Origin: Streptomyces huiliensis
GTDB taxonomy: Bacteria; Actinomycetota; Actinomycetes; Streptomycetales; Streptomycetaceae
Assembly (NCBI RefSeq): GCF_020037025.1
Contig: NZ_JAIQLH010000013.1
Location: 1-64,000 of the forward strand
Direction of reading: 5' to 3'
Length of the DNA: 64,000 nucleotides
The translations under genes and the position numbers were made by a program. Positions 8,850 through 17,959 of this stretch are shown here, piece by piece. A model generated the notes under the pieces. The model was not told where the DNA came from. It did no database searches and saw only the letters and a list, made by a program, of their open reading frames with translations. Positions within the stretch are counted from its first letter, which is position 1, and every line of letters starts with the position of its first letter.

Positions 8850-8978
8850 GTGACGCTTCTCGATCTTCAGGTGCTGGAAACCGAGGCGGAGGCATGGGGT
8901 CGTGAGGCGGAGGAGGCCGCGGGGGCGGGTTCCATCCTTGACCCCAACAGCGGCATCAGCATTCTCATCTGTCACTGA
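8850..8978 (+). CDS. AmfS/RamS-like class III lanthipeptide precursor, orphan
   Basis: A 42-codon gene starting with GTG. The leader begins MTLLDLQVLET, matching the LLDLQ leader box of the SapB/AmfS precursors, and the C-terminus contains S34-x2-S37-x3-C41, exactly the Ser-x2-Ser-x3-Cys pattern that LanKC enzymes turn into a labionin or lanthionine. The acidic middle (EAEAWGREAEEAAGAG) separates leader and core. An AAGGAGGT element (8811-8818) and a GAAGG/GAGGGA stretch lie upstream, and the in-frame GTG at 8817 runs into a stop. The length equals that of RamS as I recall it. No LanKC kinase-cyclase, protease or ABC exporter occurs in the window, so modification would have to act in trans. 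Recognition rests on the leader motif plus the core motif together. Confidence 0.72.
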   Translation: MTLLDLQVLETEAEAWGREAEEAAGAGSILDPNSGISILICH

Positions 8979-9026
8979 CGGAAGGGGCCGCCGATCGGCC
9001 GGCGCGAGGCCGGGCGACGGTCACCC

Positions 9027-9650
9027 TCACCGCTGACTGTTGCGGAATCCGACGATCACCGCGCCCCACCAGCACAGTTGGGACACCAGGGCGGTGCCGG
9101 CCCCCCAGGCCAGGAACCGGCGCGACGGCTGTTCACTGGGCCGCAGGCCGGCCGCGCGCCGGTTCAAGAGTCCGGCCTGCAGCCCGTTCAGGGACAGCAC
9201 GAGCACCATCACCAGCTTGACCCGGGTGAGGGTCGACGACGTGTCCGGGTGCAGCAGCATGCCGCTGCCGACCAGGCCCGTCAGGCCGGCCCAGATCGGC
9301 GTGTGCAGCCGGGCGGCGCCGTCGAGGGCCTCCGTCAGCGCCATCCGGCCGGTCAGCCACAGCAGGCCGTAGTAGTCGGCGACGAGCACGGCCCCGAAGC
9401 CCAGCACCAGCGTCGCCAGGTGCGCGAAGAGCGCCGCGGAGTGCAGCGAGGCGTCCGCCCGCAGATGCGCCGAGATCCATACCGCGGCGGACCAGGCCGC
9501 GCAGACGGCCAGCCCGGTCGCCGCGACCGTCCACCACGAGTCGTACACCCGCACGGGCCGGGGGCGCCGCGCGCCCGCCGCCCAGGCCGGCGTCGTCCGC
9601 GCGCGGGTGAGGAGGGGCGCCGACGGGTCGTGGGGCAGGCCGGTGGACAC
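9027..9650 (-). CDS. Iron-box-controlled integral membrane protein of unknown function
   Basis: A 207-residue protein with a hydrophilic N-terminus and about five hydrophobic segments (roughly residues 38-62, 72-100, 112-130, 136-156, 176-200). The second carries a conserved-looking His and the motif VADYYGLLWLTG. I do not recognise the family; a heme- or metal-related membrane protein is conceivable because an IdeR/DmdR-type iron box sits 15 bp upstream of the GTG start. A GGAGAAG ribosome-binding site supports that start. The gene is single, flanked by the lanthipeptide precursor and msrA. Function is inferred only from its predicted regulation. Confidence 0.75.
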   Translation of the reverse strand: MSTGLPHDPSAPLLTRARTTPAWAAGARRPRPVRVYDSWWTVAATGLAVCAAWSAAVWISAHLRADASLHSAALFAHLATLVLGFGAVLVADYYGLLWLTGRMALTEALDGAARLHTPIWAGLTGLVGSGMLLHPDTSSTLTRVKLVMVLVLSLNGLQAGLLNRRAAGLRPSEQPSRRFLAWGAGTALVSQLCWWGAVIVGFRNSQR

Positions 9651-9665
9651 ACTTCTCCGATCAGG

Positions 9666-9684
9666 TAAGGCGAGGCTTACCTCA
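9666..9684 (-). promoter_or_regulatory. IdeR/DmdR-type iron box
   Basis: TAAGGCGAGGCTTACCTCA agrees at 14 of 19 positions with the actinobacterial iron-box consensus TTAGGTTAGGCTAACCTAA. It is embedded in a perfect 7-bp inverted repeat AGGTAAG/CTTACCT (9663-9682). The site lies 15 bp upstream of the GTG of the membrane-protein gene, so repression by iron-loaded DmdR is the expected control (inference). Confidence 0.65.
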
Positions 9685-9809
9685 CCGTTGGTGAGTGGTC
9701 ACTATGACCGCCCCGACCCGCTGATCACCACCCGCGGCCCCTCTTGTGACCACGTCGTTGCCGAGCCGAGACCGGCGCGCCCGCCCGGCCCCGCCCGTCC
9801 CCGTACGGC

Positions 9810-10484
9810 TCAGGCGTCCGGGGACGGCGCCTTCGCGACCCCGATCGGGCAGCTCACGCCCGTACCCCCGATGCCGCAGTAGCCGCCCGGGTTCTTGTCG
9901 AGGTACTGCTGGTGGGGCTCCTCGGCCCAGTAGAAGGGGCCGGCCGGGGCGATCTCGGTGGTGATGTCGCCGTGGCCGGAGGCGCGCAGGACCGCCTGGT
10001 AGGCGTCGCGGGAGGACTCGGCGGCCCGCTGCTGGGCGGGGGAGTGGGTGTAGACGGCGGAGCGGTACTGGGTGCCGCGGTCGTTGCCCTGGCGGAAGCC
10101 CTGGGTGGGGTCGTGGGACTCCCAGAAGACCTTCAGCAGCGCCTCGTAGGAGACGGCGGCCGGGTCGAAGACCACCCGGACCGCCTCCGTGTGCCCGGTC
10201 AGGCCGCTGCACACCTCGTCGTACGTCGGGTTCGGCGTGATCCCGCCCTGGTAGCCGACGAGCGTCGTCCACACGCCGGGCGTCTGCCAGAAGCGGCGCT
10301 CGGCGCCCCAGAAGCAGCCCAGGCCGAAGTCGGCGACGGCCAGGCCCTCGGGGTAGGGCCCGGCGAGCGGGTTGCCGAGGACGGTGTGCCGGGCGGCGAG
10401 CGGGAAGGCCGGCTCGGGGCGGCCCTTGAGGGCCTCCTCCTCGGTGGGCAGACGGTGGTCGTGGCGGAGGTGGGGGAAGAGCAT
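9810..10484 (-). CDS. msrA: Peptide methionine-S-sulfoxide reductase
   Basis: Reduces methionine-S-sulfoxide in proteins in the cytoplasm. The catalytic motif GCFWGAE is present about residue 55, followed by the conserved GYQGG and the [15 protein letters not shown] block. Resolving cysteines occur in the C-terminal [13 protein letters not shown]. At 224 residues it is the usual length of the longer actinobacterial form with an N-terminal extension ([17 protein letters not shown]). A GTG one codon upstream (10487) is an alternative start. It is monocistronic, with an empty 130-bp gap upstream before the next gene. Confidence 0.95.
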   Translation of the reverse strand: MLFPHLRHDHRLPTEEEALKGRPEPAFPLAARHTVLGNPLAGPYPEGLAVADFGLGCFWGAERRFWQTPGVWTTLVGYQGGITPNPTYDEVCSGLTGHTEAVRVVFDPAAVSYEALLKVFWESHDPTQGFRQGNDRGTQYRSAVYTHSPAQQRAAESSRDAYQAVLRASGHGDITTEIAPAGPFYWAEEPHQQYLDKNPGGYCGIGGTGVSCPIGVAKAPSPDA

Positions 10485-10617
10485 CACGACTCCAGGGCGG
10501 CGGCGGACGGTGTGGAGGGGGAACGCGCGGCCGCGGGTCCGGAATTCCCGGCTCCTCCTACCCCCCGTCGTCCCCCCTGGGGCACCCCCCGTCGTCCCCC
10601 CGGGGGCCGCCCCCCGG

Positions 10618-11688
10618 TCAGAACCCCGCCACCGCCCGCGCCCGGTACGCGGTGTACACGGCGACCGGGTCCTCCTCGTACGTCCACGGGATGGCGCCGA
10701 TGTGCCCGTCCACCGCGCGCAGGTGCTCCAGGGCCTCGGGGTACCGTCCGGCGTTCACCAGGAACCAGGCCAGCAGGTGCCGCACGTGCGGCAGGACCGG
10801 GTGGTCGGCGGGGGCGTGGACGACCGCGTACTGGGCCGCCTCGATCGCGTCCCGGACGACGGCGCTCTCGTACAGGCTGCGCACCAGGTTGACGTCGGGC
10901 AGGTGGTCGTGGACGGCGAAGAGCGGCAGCGCGGGCAGCAGGCTGCCCTGGGGGGCCGCCGCGGCGGCGCGCCGGGCGAAGGCGTCGGCCTGCTCCTGCG
11001 AGCCGTGCCACTTCGCGCTCCAGTAGCGCAGCGCCACCAGATGCGCCCCCATGTGCCCCGGCGCGCGGGAGACCACGGTCTCCCAGACGGACTGGAACTC
11101 CGCCTCGCTCGCCCCGAGCCCCCGCTCGACGTTCAGCCGGACGATGTACGGGACCGGGTCGCCCGGCGCGAGCAGCGCGGCCTCGGCGCAGACCGTCCGG
11201 GCCTCCTCCAGGATCATGCGGTAGTCCTGCGACGAGGGGTCGCGCATCGCCTGCTGCACCAGGAACTCGGCCTGCACGGCCGCGCCGCCCGCGTCCTTGG
11301 GGGCGACCACGCGCCAGTGGCGCAGCCACATGCCGCCGGTGCCGGGCGCCTCGGCCAGCTCCCGCGCCGCGGCCCCGGCCAGCGTCTGCACGCGCTGCCA
11401 GCGCAGCTCGGCGGCGCCGTCCGCCGGGGTGCGGGCCAGCAGCTCGGCCGCCGGCTTCCAGTCCTGGGTGCGGCGGGCCTCCTCGACGGCGGCCAGCAGC
11501 TCCGGGTCCGGGCCCGGCAGCCGCACGTCCAGCCGCTCGGGGGAAACGAAGCCGTGCCCGTACGACGGGTCGACGGCCGCGCCGGCGCCCCGCAGCGCGT
11601 CCTGGGCCGCGCGCCGGCGGCGCAGCGCGGGCGCGACGACGACGCCACAGATGACGACGAGGGCGAGCAGGATGAACAGAAACTCCAT
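10618..11688 (-). CDS. Membrane-anchored helical repeat protein, paralogue of 4266-5312
   Basis: A 356-residue protein with an N-terminal hydrophobic helix ([20 protein letters not shown], residues 1-20) acting as signal anchor, then RRRR and a cytoplasmic helical domain. Short helix pairs ([51 protein letters not shown]) suggest TPR-like repeats. It resembles the soluble protein at 4266-5312, especially around [10 protein letters not shown]. No catalytic motif is visible and the function is unknown. It faces away from the cystathionine gamma-synthase gene across a 178-bp region. Confidence 0.7.
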   Translation of the reverse strand: MEFLFILLALVVICGVVVAPALRRRRAAQDALRGAGAAVDPSYGHGFVSPERLDVRLPGPDPELLAAVEEARRTQDWKPAAELLARTPADGAAELRWQRVQTLAGAAARELAEAPGTGGMWLRHWRVVAPKDAGGAAVQAEFLVQQAMRDPSSQDYRMILEEARTVCAEAALLAPGDPVPYIVRLNVERGLGASEAEFQSVWETVVSRAPGHMGAHLVALRYWSAKWHGSQEQADAFARRAAAAAPQGSLLPALPLFAVHDHLPDVNLVRSLYESAVVRDAIEAAQYAVVHAPADHPVLPHVRHLLAWFLVNAGRYPEALEHLRAVDGHIGAIPWTYEEDPVAVYTAYRARAVAGF

Positions 11689-11866
11689 GAGCTGTCCTGG
11701 GATGGGAGGGAGTGCGAGGGGCGCTCCGCGAGGGGCCGACGACGTAAGGACGAGGCAGCACGCCCGATCGTTCCTGACCTCGGATTCCGAGGCCCGGCCG
11801 ATCGTTCATCCGCCGGTTACAAGTGAACAGGAGTATTCCGGTAAGGCGGGTACTACTCTCGGAACA

Positions 11867-13018
11867 ATGAGCGACCAGCAGCAGCAATCCTTCGAGACCC
11901 TCGCCATCCACGCCGGGCAGGAGGCCGACCCCCTGACCGGGGCCGTCGTGCCGCCGATCTACCAGGTCTCCACCTACAAGCAGGACGGCGTGGGGGGCCT
12001 GCGCGGCGGCTACGAGTACAGCCGCAGCGCCAACCCGACCCGTACCGCCCTGGAGGAGAACCTGGCGGCGCTGGAGGGCGGCGTCCGGGGCCTGGCCTTC
12101 GCCTCCGGCCTGGCCGCCGAGGACTGCCTGCTGCGTACGCTGCTGGCCCCCGGCGACCACGTCGTCATCCCGAACGACGCCTACGGCGGAACGTTCCGCC
12201 TGTTCGCCAAGGTCGTCGGCCGCTGGGGCGTCGAGTGGTCCGTCGCCGACACCTCGGACCCCGCCTCCGTCCGCGACGCGATCACCGACCGCACCAAGGC
12301 CGTCTGGGTCGAGACGCCCTCGAACCCGCTGCTCGGCATCACGGACATCGCCGCCGTCGCCCAGGTGGCCCACGAGGGCGGGGCGAAGCTGGTGGTGGAC
12401 AACACCTTCGCCAGCCCCTACCTCCAGCAGCCGCTGGCGCTCGGCGCGGACGTCGTCGTGCACTCGACCACCAAGTACATGGGCGGCCACTCCGACGTCG
12501 TCGGCGGCGCGCTGATCACCAACGACGCCGTGTTCGGCGACGAGCTCGCCTACCACCAGAACGCCATGGGCGCCGTCGCCGGCCCCTTCGACTCCTGGCT
12601 GACGCTGCGCGGCATCAAGACCCTCGCCGTCCGCATGGACCGGCACAGCGCCAACGCCGAGCGCGTCGCCGACCTGCTGCTCTCGCACCCCAAGGTCACC
12701 CGGGTCTACTACCCCGGCCTGCCGGAGCACCCGCTGCACGAGGTCGCCGCCAAGCAGATGAAGTCCTTCGGCGGCATGGTCTCGTTCCGCGTCGAGGGCG
12801 GCGAGGAGGCGGCGGTCGAGGTCTGCAACCGCGCCAGGCTGTTCACCCTCGGTGAGTCCCTCGGCGGCGTCGAGTCGCTCATCGAGCACCCCGGCCGGAT
12901 GACCCACGCCTCCGTCGCCGGCTCCGCCCTGGAGGTCCCGGCCGACCTCGTCCGACTCTCCGTCGGCATCGAGTCGATCGACGACCTGCTGGCGGACATC
13001 AAGCAGGCGCTGGGCTGA
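11867..13018 (+). CDS. metB: Cystathionine gamma-synthase/lyase family PLP enzyme
   Basis: A 383-residue trans-sulfuration enzyme forming or cleaving cystathionine. The PLP lysine lies in [16 protein letters not shown], with the upstream [10 protein letters not shown] and substrate loop [12 protein letters not shown] typical of the family. The length is standard. The ATG is preceded by no good Shine-Dalgarno, but a TACTCT-like -10 hexamer lies about 8 bases before it (11854-11859), so the transcript may be leaderless, as for many Streptomyces metabolic genes. Synthase and lyase cannot be told apart by eye; a separate metB-like role in methionine synthesis is assumed. The 228-bp gap downstream holds GC-rich hairpins of the GGGGCGGAGCCCC type and no gene. 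Confidence 0.92.
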   Translation: MSDQQQQSFETLAIHAGQEADPLTGAVVPPIYQVSTYKQDGVGGLRGGYEYSRSANPTRTALEENLAALEGGVRGLAFASGLAAEDCLLRTLLAPGDHVVIPNDAYGGTFRLFAKVVGRWGVEWSVADTSDPASVRDAITDRTKAVWVETPSNPLLGITDIAAVAQVAHEGGAKLVVDNTFASPYLQQPLALGADVVVHSTTKYMGGHSDVVGGALITNDAVFGDELAYHQNAMGAVAGPFDSWLTLRGIKTLAVRMDRHSANAERVADLLLSHPKVTRVYYPGLPEHPLHEVAAKQMKSFGGMVSFRVEGGEEAAVEVCNRARLFTLGESLGGVESLIEHPGRMTHASVAGSALEVPADLVRLSVGIESIDDLLADIKQALG

Positions 13019-13246
13019 GCCGAACCCAGCCCGTCCGGCGCGTGAGGACAGCGCGCGCAGCGCGCTTCGGGGGTGCGGGGGCGGAGCCCCTGCAAGAAAC
13101 GGTGAAAGGGCGGGGCCGGGGCACCACCCCTACCCCCGGGGCGCCGCACGGAAGATGACACCTGCGGCGCCCGCCCGGCGAGGGCGCCCGCCCGGCCGGG
13201 CGGCGAGCGCAAGGCGCCCCCGCCGCGAGGAAGACGGCGAGCGCCG

Positions 13247-13747
13247 TCAGGAAGCCGGCGGCACCTGCGGCAGAGAGCTGTGCACCTCGGACAGCGCGGA
13301 GTTGAACCGAGTCAGCAACGTGCAGAACACCGCCCGCTCCTCCTCCGTCCACCCCTCCGTGCACAACGCCATCAACTGCCTGCGCGAAGCCCGCACCTCG
13401 TCCAGCCGCGCCTTGCCGCGCGGCGAGAGCTGGAGGACGACGGCCCGGCCGTCCTCCGGGTGCGAGGTGCGCTTGACCAGGCCGGTGTCGACGAGGGGCG
13501 CCACCTGGCGGGTGACGGTCGACGAGTCGATGCCCATGCCCGCGGCGAGCGCCTTGACGCCCATCGGGCCTTCCTGGTCGAGGCGGTTGAGCAGCAGGTA
13601 GGCGGCGCGGTCCATCGAGTTGTGGACGCGGCCGACGCCGCCGAGCCGGGTCTGTTCTGCACGACGGGCGAAGACGGCAACCTGGTGCTGGAGAGTGTCG
13701 AGGACACCTGGTGCGAGGTCGGTCGTCATGTCCGGAGGGGTGGGCAT
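13247..13747 (-). CDS. MarR-family transcriptional regulator
   Basis: A 166-residue winged-helix regulator. The recognition region GVKALAAGMGIDSSTVTRQV followed by the wing VKRTSHPEDGRAVVLQLSPRG is the MarR signature, with N- and C-terminal helices for dimerisation. Two starts are possible, ATG 13747 and ATG 13729; the first is preferred for length although neither has a strong ribosome-binding site. The gene is divergent from the threonine ammonia-lyase gene (176 bp apart) and convergent with the cystathionine gamma-synthase gene. The ligand and target are unknown; autoregulation and control of the divergent gene are the usual pattern. Confidence 0.9.
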   Translation of the reverse strand: MPTPPDMTTDLAPGVLDTLQHQVAVFARRAEQTRLGGVGRVHNSMDRAAYLLLNRLDQEGPMGVKALAAGMGIDSSTVTRQVAPLVDTGLVKRTSHPEDGRAVVLQLSPRGKARLDEVRASRRQLMALCTEGWTEEERAVFCTLLTRFNSALSEVHSSLPQVPPAS

Positions 13748-13923
13748 GGCTGGGGACTCACTTCGTGCGGCGGGCTGGAATTGCTCGGGAATGGGGGACA
13801 GAGTACGCGGCCGGACGGGCGCGCGTGCCGTTGCCGGGCAAACCGGTCGGTTCGTATGGTCGCGGGGTCCCGTTCGTTCGGATGGCGGCCCCCTCGCGGG
13901 TCCAGGGCTGCGAGACTGGCGGT

Positions 13924-15234
13924 ATGGCTGCACGAGTGGGAGGCGGCGGCGACCGTCCGGCACCCGTCCCTCCCGTTCCCCCCTCTGACCCCGGTACGTC
14001 GGAAGAGCCCCTCCCCGGCCTCCCCGTCACCCTCCCCGTCACCCTCGACGACATCCGCCGGGCGCAGAAGACGCTGTCCGGTGTCGCACGGGTCACCGCG
14101 CTGGAGGGCAGCCGGCACCTGTCCGGACTGATCGGTTCCCCGGTGCACCTCAAGTGCGAGAACCTCCAGCGGACCGGCTCCTTCAAGATCCGCGGCGCGT
14201 ACGTGCGCATCGCGGGCCTCTCCCCGGCGGAGCGCGCGGCCGGTGTGGTCGCGGCGAGCGCGGGCAACCACGCCCAGGGCGTGGCCCTCGCGGCGTCCCT
14301 GCTCGGAGTGCGGTCCACGGTCTTCATGCCGGAGGGCGCGCCGCTGCCGAAGGTCGTCGCCACCCGTGAGTACGGAGCCGAAGTGCGGTTGCGCGGACAG
14401 GTGGTGGACGACGCGCTGTGCGCCGCCCGGGAGCACGCGCGGCGCACGGGCGCGGTCCTCATCCACCCCTTCGACCACCCGGACGTCATCGCCGGCCAGG
14501 GAACCGTGGGACTGGAGATCCTGGAGCAGTGTCCCGAGGTGCGGACCGTCGTGGTGGGCATGGGCGGCGGCGGGCTGGCGGCCGGGATCGCCGTCGCGCT
14601 CAAGTCGTTGCGGCCGGACGTGCGCGTAGTCGGCGTCCAGGCGGCGGACGCGGCGGCCTACCCGCGGTCGCTGGCCGCCGGCCGTCCGGTGGCCGTGGAG
14701 GCGCCGGCCACGATGGCCGACGGCATCAAGGTCGCGCGGCCCGGCGACGTACCGTTCCGGATCGTCCGTCGGCTGGTGGAGGACGTCCGCACCGTGTCCG
14801 AGGACCAGTTGGCGAGCGCGCTGCTGCTCTGCCTGGAGCGGGCGAAGCTGCTGGTGGAGCCGGCCGGGGCGAGTCCGGTGGCGGCGCTGCTGGCCGCCCC
14901 GCGGTCGTTCGAGGGGCCCGTCGTGGCGGTGCTGTCCGGCGGGAACGTCGATCCCCTGCTGCTGCAGGGCGTTCTGCGGCACGGCATGGCCGCCGCCGGT
15001 CGCTACCTCTCGCTGCGGCTGCGGCTCACCGACCGCCCGGGTGCGCTCGCCGCCCTGCTGGAGGTGCTGTCCGCCGTGGACGTCAACATCCTCGACATCG
15101 GCCACGTCCGCACCGACCCGCGGCTGCGGCTGACGGAGGCGGAGGTCGAACTGCACCTGGAGACGAAGGGCCACGAGCACTGCGCCGCCGTGCGCACGGC
15201 GCTGCGGGAGGCGGGCTACCCGGTGCTGTCCTGA
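13924..15234 (+). CDS. ilvA: Threonine ammonia-lyase (threonine dehydratase) with C-terminal ACT domain
   Basis: Converts threonine to 2-oxobutanoate and ammonia, feeding isoleucine synthesis. The PLP lysine is in RTGSFKIRGAY, the phosphate-binding GMGGGGLAAG loop and VVASAGNHAQGVA are present, and the last 80 residues (LRLTDRPGALAALLEVLSAV onward) form an ACT regulatory domain. Overall 436 residues, with about 45 residues of low-complexity Pro/Gly sequence before the conserved DDIRRAQKTL; a shorter start cannot be excluded. It is divergent from a MarR gene. The single ACT domain resembles the catabolic/short-form enzymes, so a purely biosynthetic role is not certain. Confidence 0.92.
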   Translation: MAARVGGGGDRPAPVPPVPPSDPGTSEEPLPGLPVTLPVTLDDIRRAQKTLSGVARVTALEGSRHLSGLIGSPVHLKCENLQRTGSFKIRGAYVRIAGLSPAERAAGVVAASAGNHAQGVALAASLLGVRSTVFMPEGAPLPKVVATREYGAEVRLRGQVVDDALCAAREHARRTGAVLIHPFDHPDVIAGQGTVGLEILEQCPEVRTVVVGMGGGGLAAGIAVALKSLRPDVRVVGVQAADAAAYPRSLAAGRPVAVEAPATMADGIKVARPGDVPFRIVRRLVEDVRTVSEDQLASALLLCLERAKLLVEPAGASPVAALLAAPRSFEGPVVAVLSGGNVDPLLLQGVLRHGMAAAGRYLSLRLRLTDRPGALAALLEVLSAVDVNILDIGHVRTDPRLRLTEAEVELHLETKGHEHCAAVRTALREAGYPVLS

Positions 15235-15441
15235 TTCCCGCCCGGTTTCCGCTGGTGTCTGCCCGATTCCCGCTGATGCCTGAGGGCCGGGCGAATATCC
15301 GGAATTTCCATTCACGGAGCGGAATGCCGTCGGTGAACGTAAAATCCTGTACTACGTCCCCCTACTCCATCTCTGTGCCACGCTCCATGCCACGCCACTG
15401 ACGGACGGACGGACGCAGGTCACCGAACGGGGAGAAGCTCC

Positions 15442-16425
15442 ATGCCGGGCGCGATTCACGCCGAGGGCCTGGTCAAGACCTTCGGCGAGGTAAAGGCTCT
15501 GGACGGCGTCGATCTCGACGTCCCGGAGGGAACGGTCCTGGGGCTGCTCGGTCCCAACGGCGCCGGGAAGACGACGGCCGTGCGCGTCCTGACGACCCTC
15601 ATCAGGCCGGACCGCGGCACGGCCTCGGTGGCGGGCGTCGACGTGCTGCGGCGGCCCGACGAGGTCAGGCGCAGCATCGGCCTGTCCGGCCAGTTCGCCG
15701 CCGTCGACGAGTACCTGACCGGACGCGAGAACCTGCGCATGGTCGGCAGGCTCTACCAGTTGAGCGGACGCGAGGCGAAGCGCCGCGCCGGCGAACTCCT
15801 GGACCGCTTCCACCTCGCCGACGCCGCCGACCGCCCCGCCAAGACGTACTCCGGCGGAATGCGCCGCCGCCTCGACCTCGCGGCTGCCCTGGTCGTCCGG
15901 CCGCCCGTGATGTTCATGGACGAACCGACGACCGGCCTCGACCCCCGCAACCGGCAGCAGTTGTGGGAGGTGATCCAGGAACTGGTCGCCGGCGGAACGA
16001 CGTTGCTGCTCACCACGCAGTACCTGGAGGAGGCCGACCACCTCGCGCACGACATCGCCGTCGTCGACCACGGCCGGGTGATCGCGCGCGGCACGTCCGA
16101 CCAGCTCAAGGCGCGGACCGGCGGGGAGCGCGTCGAGGTCGTCGTGCACCGGCCCGAGCACATCCCCGTCGCCGACGCCGTGCTGCGGGGCTTCGGCGAC
16201 GGCGGGTCCGCCGTCGAACCGCACACCCGGCGGATCACCGTCCCGGTCTCCGGCGGCGCGCGGCTGCTGGCCGAGATCATCCGCGAACTCGACGCCCGGG
16301 ACGTCGGCATCGACGACATCGGGCTGCGCCGTCCCACCCTGGACGACGTGTTCATCTCGCTGACCGGCCACGCCGCCGAGACCGCGGACGAGCCGGAGCG
16401 GCAGCAGGAAGGGGCCCTGCCATGA
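15442..16425 (+). CDS. DrrA-type ABC transporter ATP-binding subunit
   Basis: A 327-residue ATPase of the daunorubicin-resistance (DrrA) family. Walker A is GPNGAGKTT, the signature is YSGGMRRRLDLA, and Walker B with the D-loop is VMFMDEPTTGLD. The C-terminal 100 residues carry the DrrA-specific domain ending in RRPTLDDVFISLTGH. A GGGGAGAAG ribosome-binding site precedes the ATG. Its stop overlaps the start of the permease gene (ATGA at 16422-16425), so the two form one exporter. Substrates of this family are drugs or lipids; the actual one is unknown. The upstream 207 bp contain no gene. Confidence 0.93.
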   Translation: MPGAIHAEGLVKTFGEVKALDGVDLDVPEGTVLGLLGPNGAGKTTAVRVLTTLIRPDRGTASVAGVDVLRRPDEVRRSIGLSGQFAAVDEYLTGRENLRMVGRLYQLSGREAKRRAGELLDRFHLADAADRPAKTYSGGMRRRLDLAAALVVRPPVMFMDEPTTGLDPRNRQQLWEVIQELVAGGTTLLLTTQYLEEADHLAHDIAVVDHGRVIARGTSDQLKARTGGERVEVVVHRPEHIPVADAVLRGFGDGGSAVEPHTRRITVPVSGGARLLAEIIRELDARDVGIDDIGLRRPTLDDVFISLTGHAAETADEPERQQEGALP

Positions 16426-17324
16426 CCGCCGCCGACCACGCCGTATCCGCCGGGGGCCCGGCGCCCGGACGGGACCAGGGCCGGGGCGGGGGTGGGGGTG
16501 GGGGTGCGGGCCGGGGCCGCGTCGTCCGGTCCGTCCACGACTCCCTGGTCGTCGCCCAGCGGAACCTGATCCGGATGATCCGCATCCCCGAGGTGGTCGT
16601 CTTCGGGCTGGTCCAGCCGATCATGTTCGTGGTGCTGTTCAGCTACGTCTTCGGCGGCTCGATCGCCGTCGGCGGCAGCACGGAGCCGGCGCTCTACCGC
16701 GAGTTCCTCATGGCGGGCATCTTCGCCCAGACGGTCACCTTCGCCACCGCGGGGGCCGGGGCGGGCATCGCCGACGACATGCACAAGGGCCTCATCGACC
16801 GCTTCCGCTCCCTGCCCATGGCCCGCGGCGCGGTGCTCACCGGCCGGACGCTCGCCGACCTCGTGCAGACGGCGCTGACGCTGGTGATGCTGGCCATCGT
16901 CGCGGCCATCGTGGGCTGGCGGATCCATGGGGGGGTGCCGAAGGCGCTGGCGGGCTTCGCCCTGCTGCTCCTGCTCGGTTACGCCTTCTCCTGGATCGGC
17001 GCGCTGATCGGGCTGTCCGTGCGGACGCCGGAGGCAGCCACCTCGGGCGGGCTCGTCTGGCTGTTCCCGCTGACGTTCATCTCGAACGCGTTCGTGCCGG
17101 CCGGCAACATGCCGACCGTCCTGCGGGTGATCGCCGAGTGGAACCCCTTCAGTGCCACGGTCCAAGCGGCCCGGCAGCTCTTCGGCAACCTGCCGCCCGG
17201 CTATCCCGTGCCGGACGCCTGGCCGATGCGGCACCCGGTGTGGGCGTCGCTGATCTGGTCGGCCCTGATCATCCTGGTGTTCCGGTGGCTGGCGGTACGG
17301 AAGTACCGGTCGGCGACGGGGTGA
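16422..17324 (+). CDS. DrrB-type ABC transporter permease
   Basis: A 300-residue ABC-2 type membrane subunit. A flexible Gly-rich N-terminus (residues 10-35) precedes about six transmembrane segments (PEVVVFGLVQPIMFVVLFSY, the LTLVMLAIVAAIVGW region, and LAGFALLLLLGYAFSWIGAL among them). NAFVPAGNMPTVLRVIAEWN is the conserved ABC-2 loop before the last helix. It is translationally coupled to the ATPase gene by a 4-bp overlap. The homopolymer-like GGGTGGGGGTGGGGG at the start is prone to slippage. Together the pair should export a hydrophobic compound. Confidence 0.92.
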   Translation: MTAADHAVSAGGPAPGRDQGRGGGGGGGAGRGRVVRSVHDSLVVAQRNLIRMIRIPEVVVFGLVQPIMFVVLFSYVFGGSIAVGGSTEPALYREFLMAGIFAQTVTFATAGAGAGIADDMHKGLIDRFRSLPMARGAVLTGRTLADLVQTALTLVMLAIVAAIVGWRIHGGVPKALAGFALLLLLGYAFSWIGALIGLSVRTPEAATSGGLVWLFPLTFISNAFVPAGNMPTVLRVIAEWNPFSATVQAARQLFGNLPPGYPVPDAWPMRHPVWASLIWSALIILVFRWLAVRKYRSATG

Positions 17325-17386
17325 CGTAACGGCGTAACGGGCGGGGTGACGTACCGGACGGGGTGACGTGCCGGGCGGGGTGACGT
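17318..17386. repeat. Four copies of GGGGTGACGT, partly 17-bp periodic
   Basis: GGGGTGACGT occurs at 17318, 17343, 17360 and 17377; the last three are spaced 17 bp apart and share the fuller unit GGGGTGACGTRCCGGRCG. The first copy contains the stop codon of the permease gene. The array lies between convergent genes, just before a strong hairpin. It may be a short minisatellite without function. Confidence 0.6.
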
Positions 17387-17400
17387 GCCGGTGGAAAGCT

Positions 17401-17435
17401 CCGGCCCCGGACCGTGGTGCGTGGTCCGGGGCCGG
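17401..17435. terminator. Bidirectional GC-rich hairpin between convergent genes
   Basis: CCGGCCCCGGACC (17401-17413) pairs perfectly with GGTCCGGGGCCGG (17423-17435) over 13 bp with a 9-base loop. It lies between the ends of the DrrB-type gene and greA. There is no U-tract, which is normal for Streptomyces terminators. Confidence 0.75.
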
Positions 17436-17461
17436 GGAGGGTGACGCGAGGAGCGCGGGGC

Positions 17462-17959
17462 TCAGCCCTGGTACGGCTTGGCGTCCAGGATGCGGACCTT
17501 CGCCTTGCGGCCGTTCGGCAGCTCGTACTCGGCGTCCTCGCCGATCTTCTTGCCGTTGACGCCGGTGCCCAGCGGGGACTGGGGCGAGTACGTCTCGATG
17601 TCCGAGCTCGCGTACTCGCGGGAGGCGAGCAGGAAGGCCAGGGTGTCGTCCGGGTCGCCGTCGAAGGCGATGGTGACGACCATGCCGGGGGCGACCACGC
17701 CGGTGGCGGCCGGGGCCTCGCCGACCTTCGCGTGCTCGAGCAGCTGCGTCAGCTGGCGCACACGGAGCTCCTGCTTGCCCTGCTCCTCCTTGGCCGCGTG
17801 GTACCCGCCGTTCTCTCGCAGGTCACCTTCCTCGCGCGCCGCGGCGATCTTGGCCGCGATCTCGGTGCGAGCGGGACCAGACAGGTACTCCAGCTCGGCC
17901 CTGAGCTGGTCGTACGCCTCCTGAGTCAGCCAGGTGACGTTGTCGCTGGTCTGGGTCAC
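17462..17959 (-). CDS. greA: Transcription elongation factor GreA
   Basis: A 165-residue factor that stimulates cleavage of backtracked RNA by RNA polymerase. The N-terminal coiled coil is clear (LTQEAYDQLRAELEYLSG, then IAAAREEGDLRENGGYHAAK with the acidic tip DLREN), followed by the FKBP-like C-terminal domain with SPQSPLGTGVNGKKIGEDAE. Length and motifs are standard for actinobacteria. It is monocistronic; a hairpin terminator lies 27 bp beyond its stop. Confidence 0.96.
   Translation of the reverse strand: MTQTSDNVTWLTQEAYDQLRAELEYLSGPARTEIAAKIAAAREEGDLRENGGYHAAKEEQGKQELRVRQLTQLLEHAKVGEAPAATGVVAPGMVVTIAFDGDPDDTLAFLLASREYASSDIETYSPQSPLGTGVNGKKIGEDAEYELPNGRKAKVRILDAKPYQG

Noticed and set aside
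7481..9650. Glycosylated lanthipeptide cluster made of the glycosyltransferase, the precursor and the membrane protein
   Set aside because: No LanKC, protease or exporter, the genes are on different strands and the membrane protein has its own iron box; the precursor is reported as an orphan.
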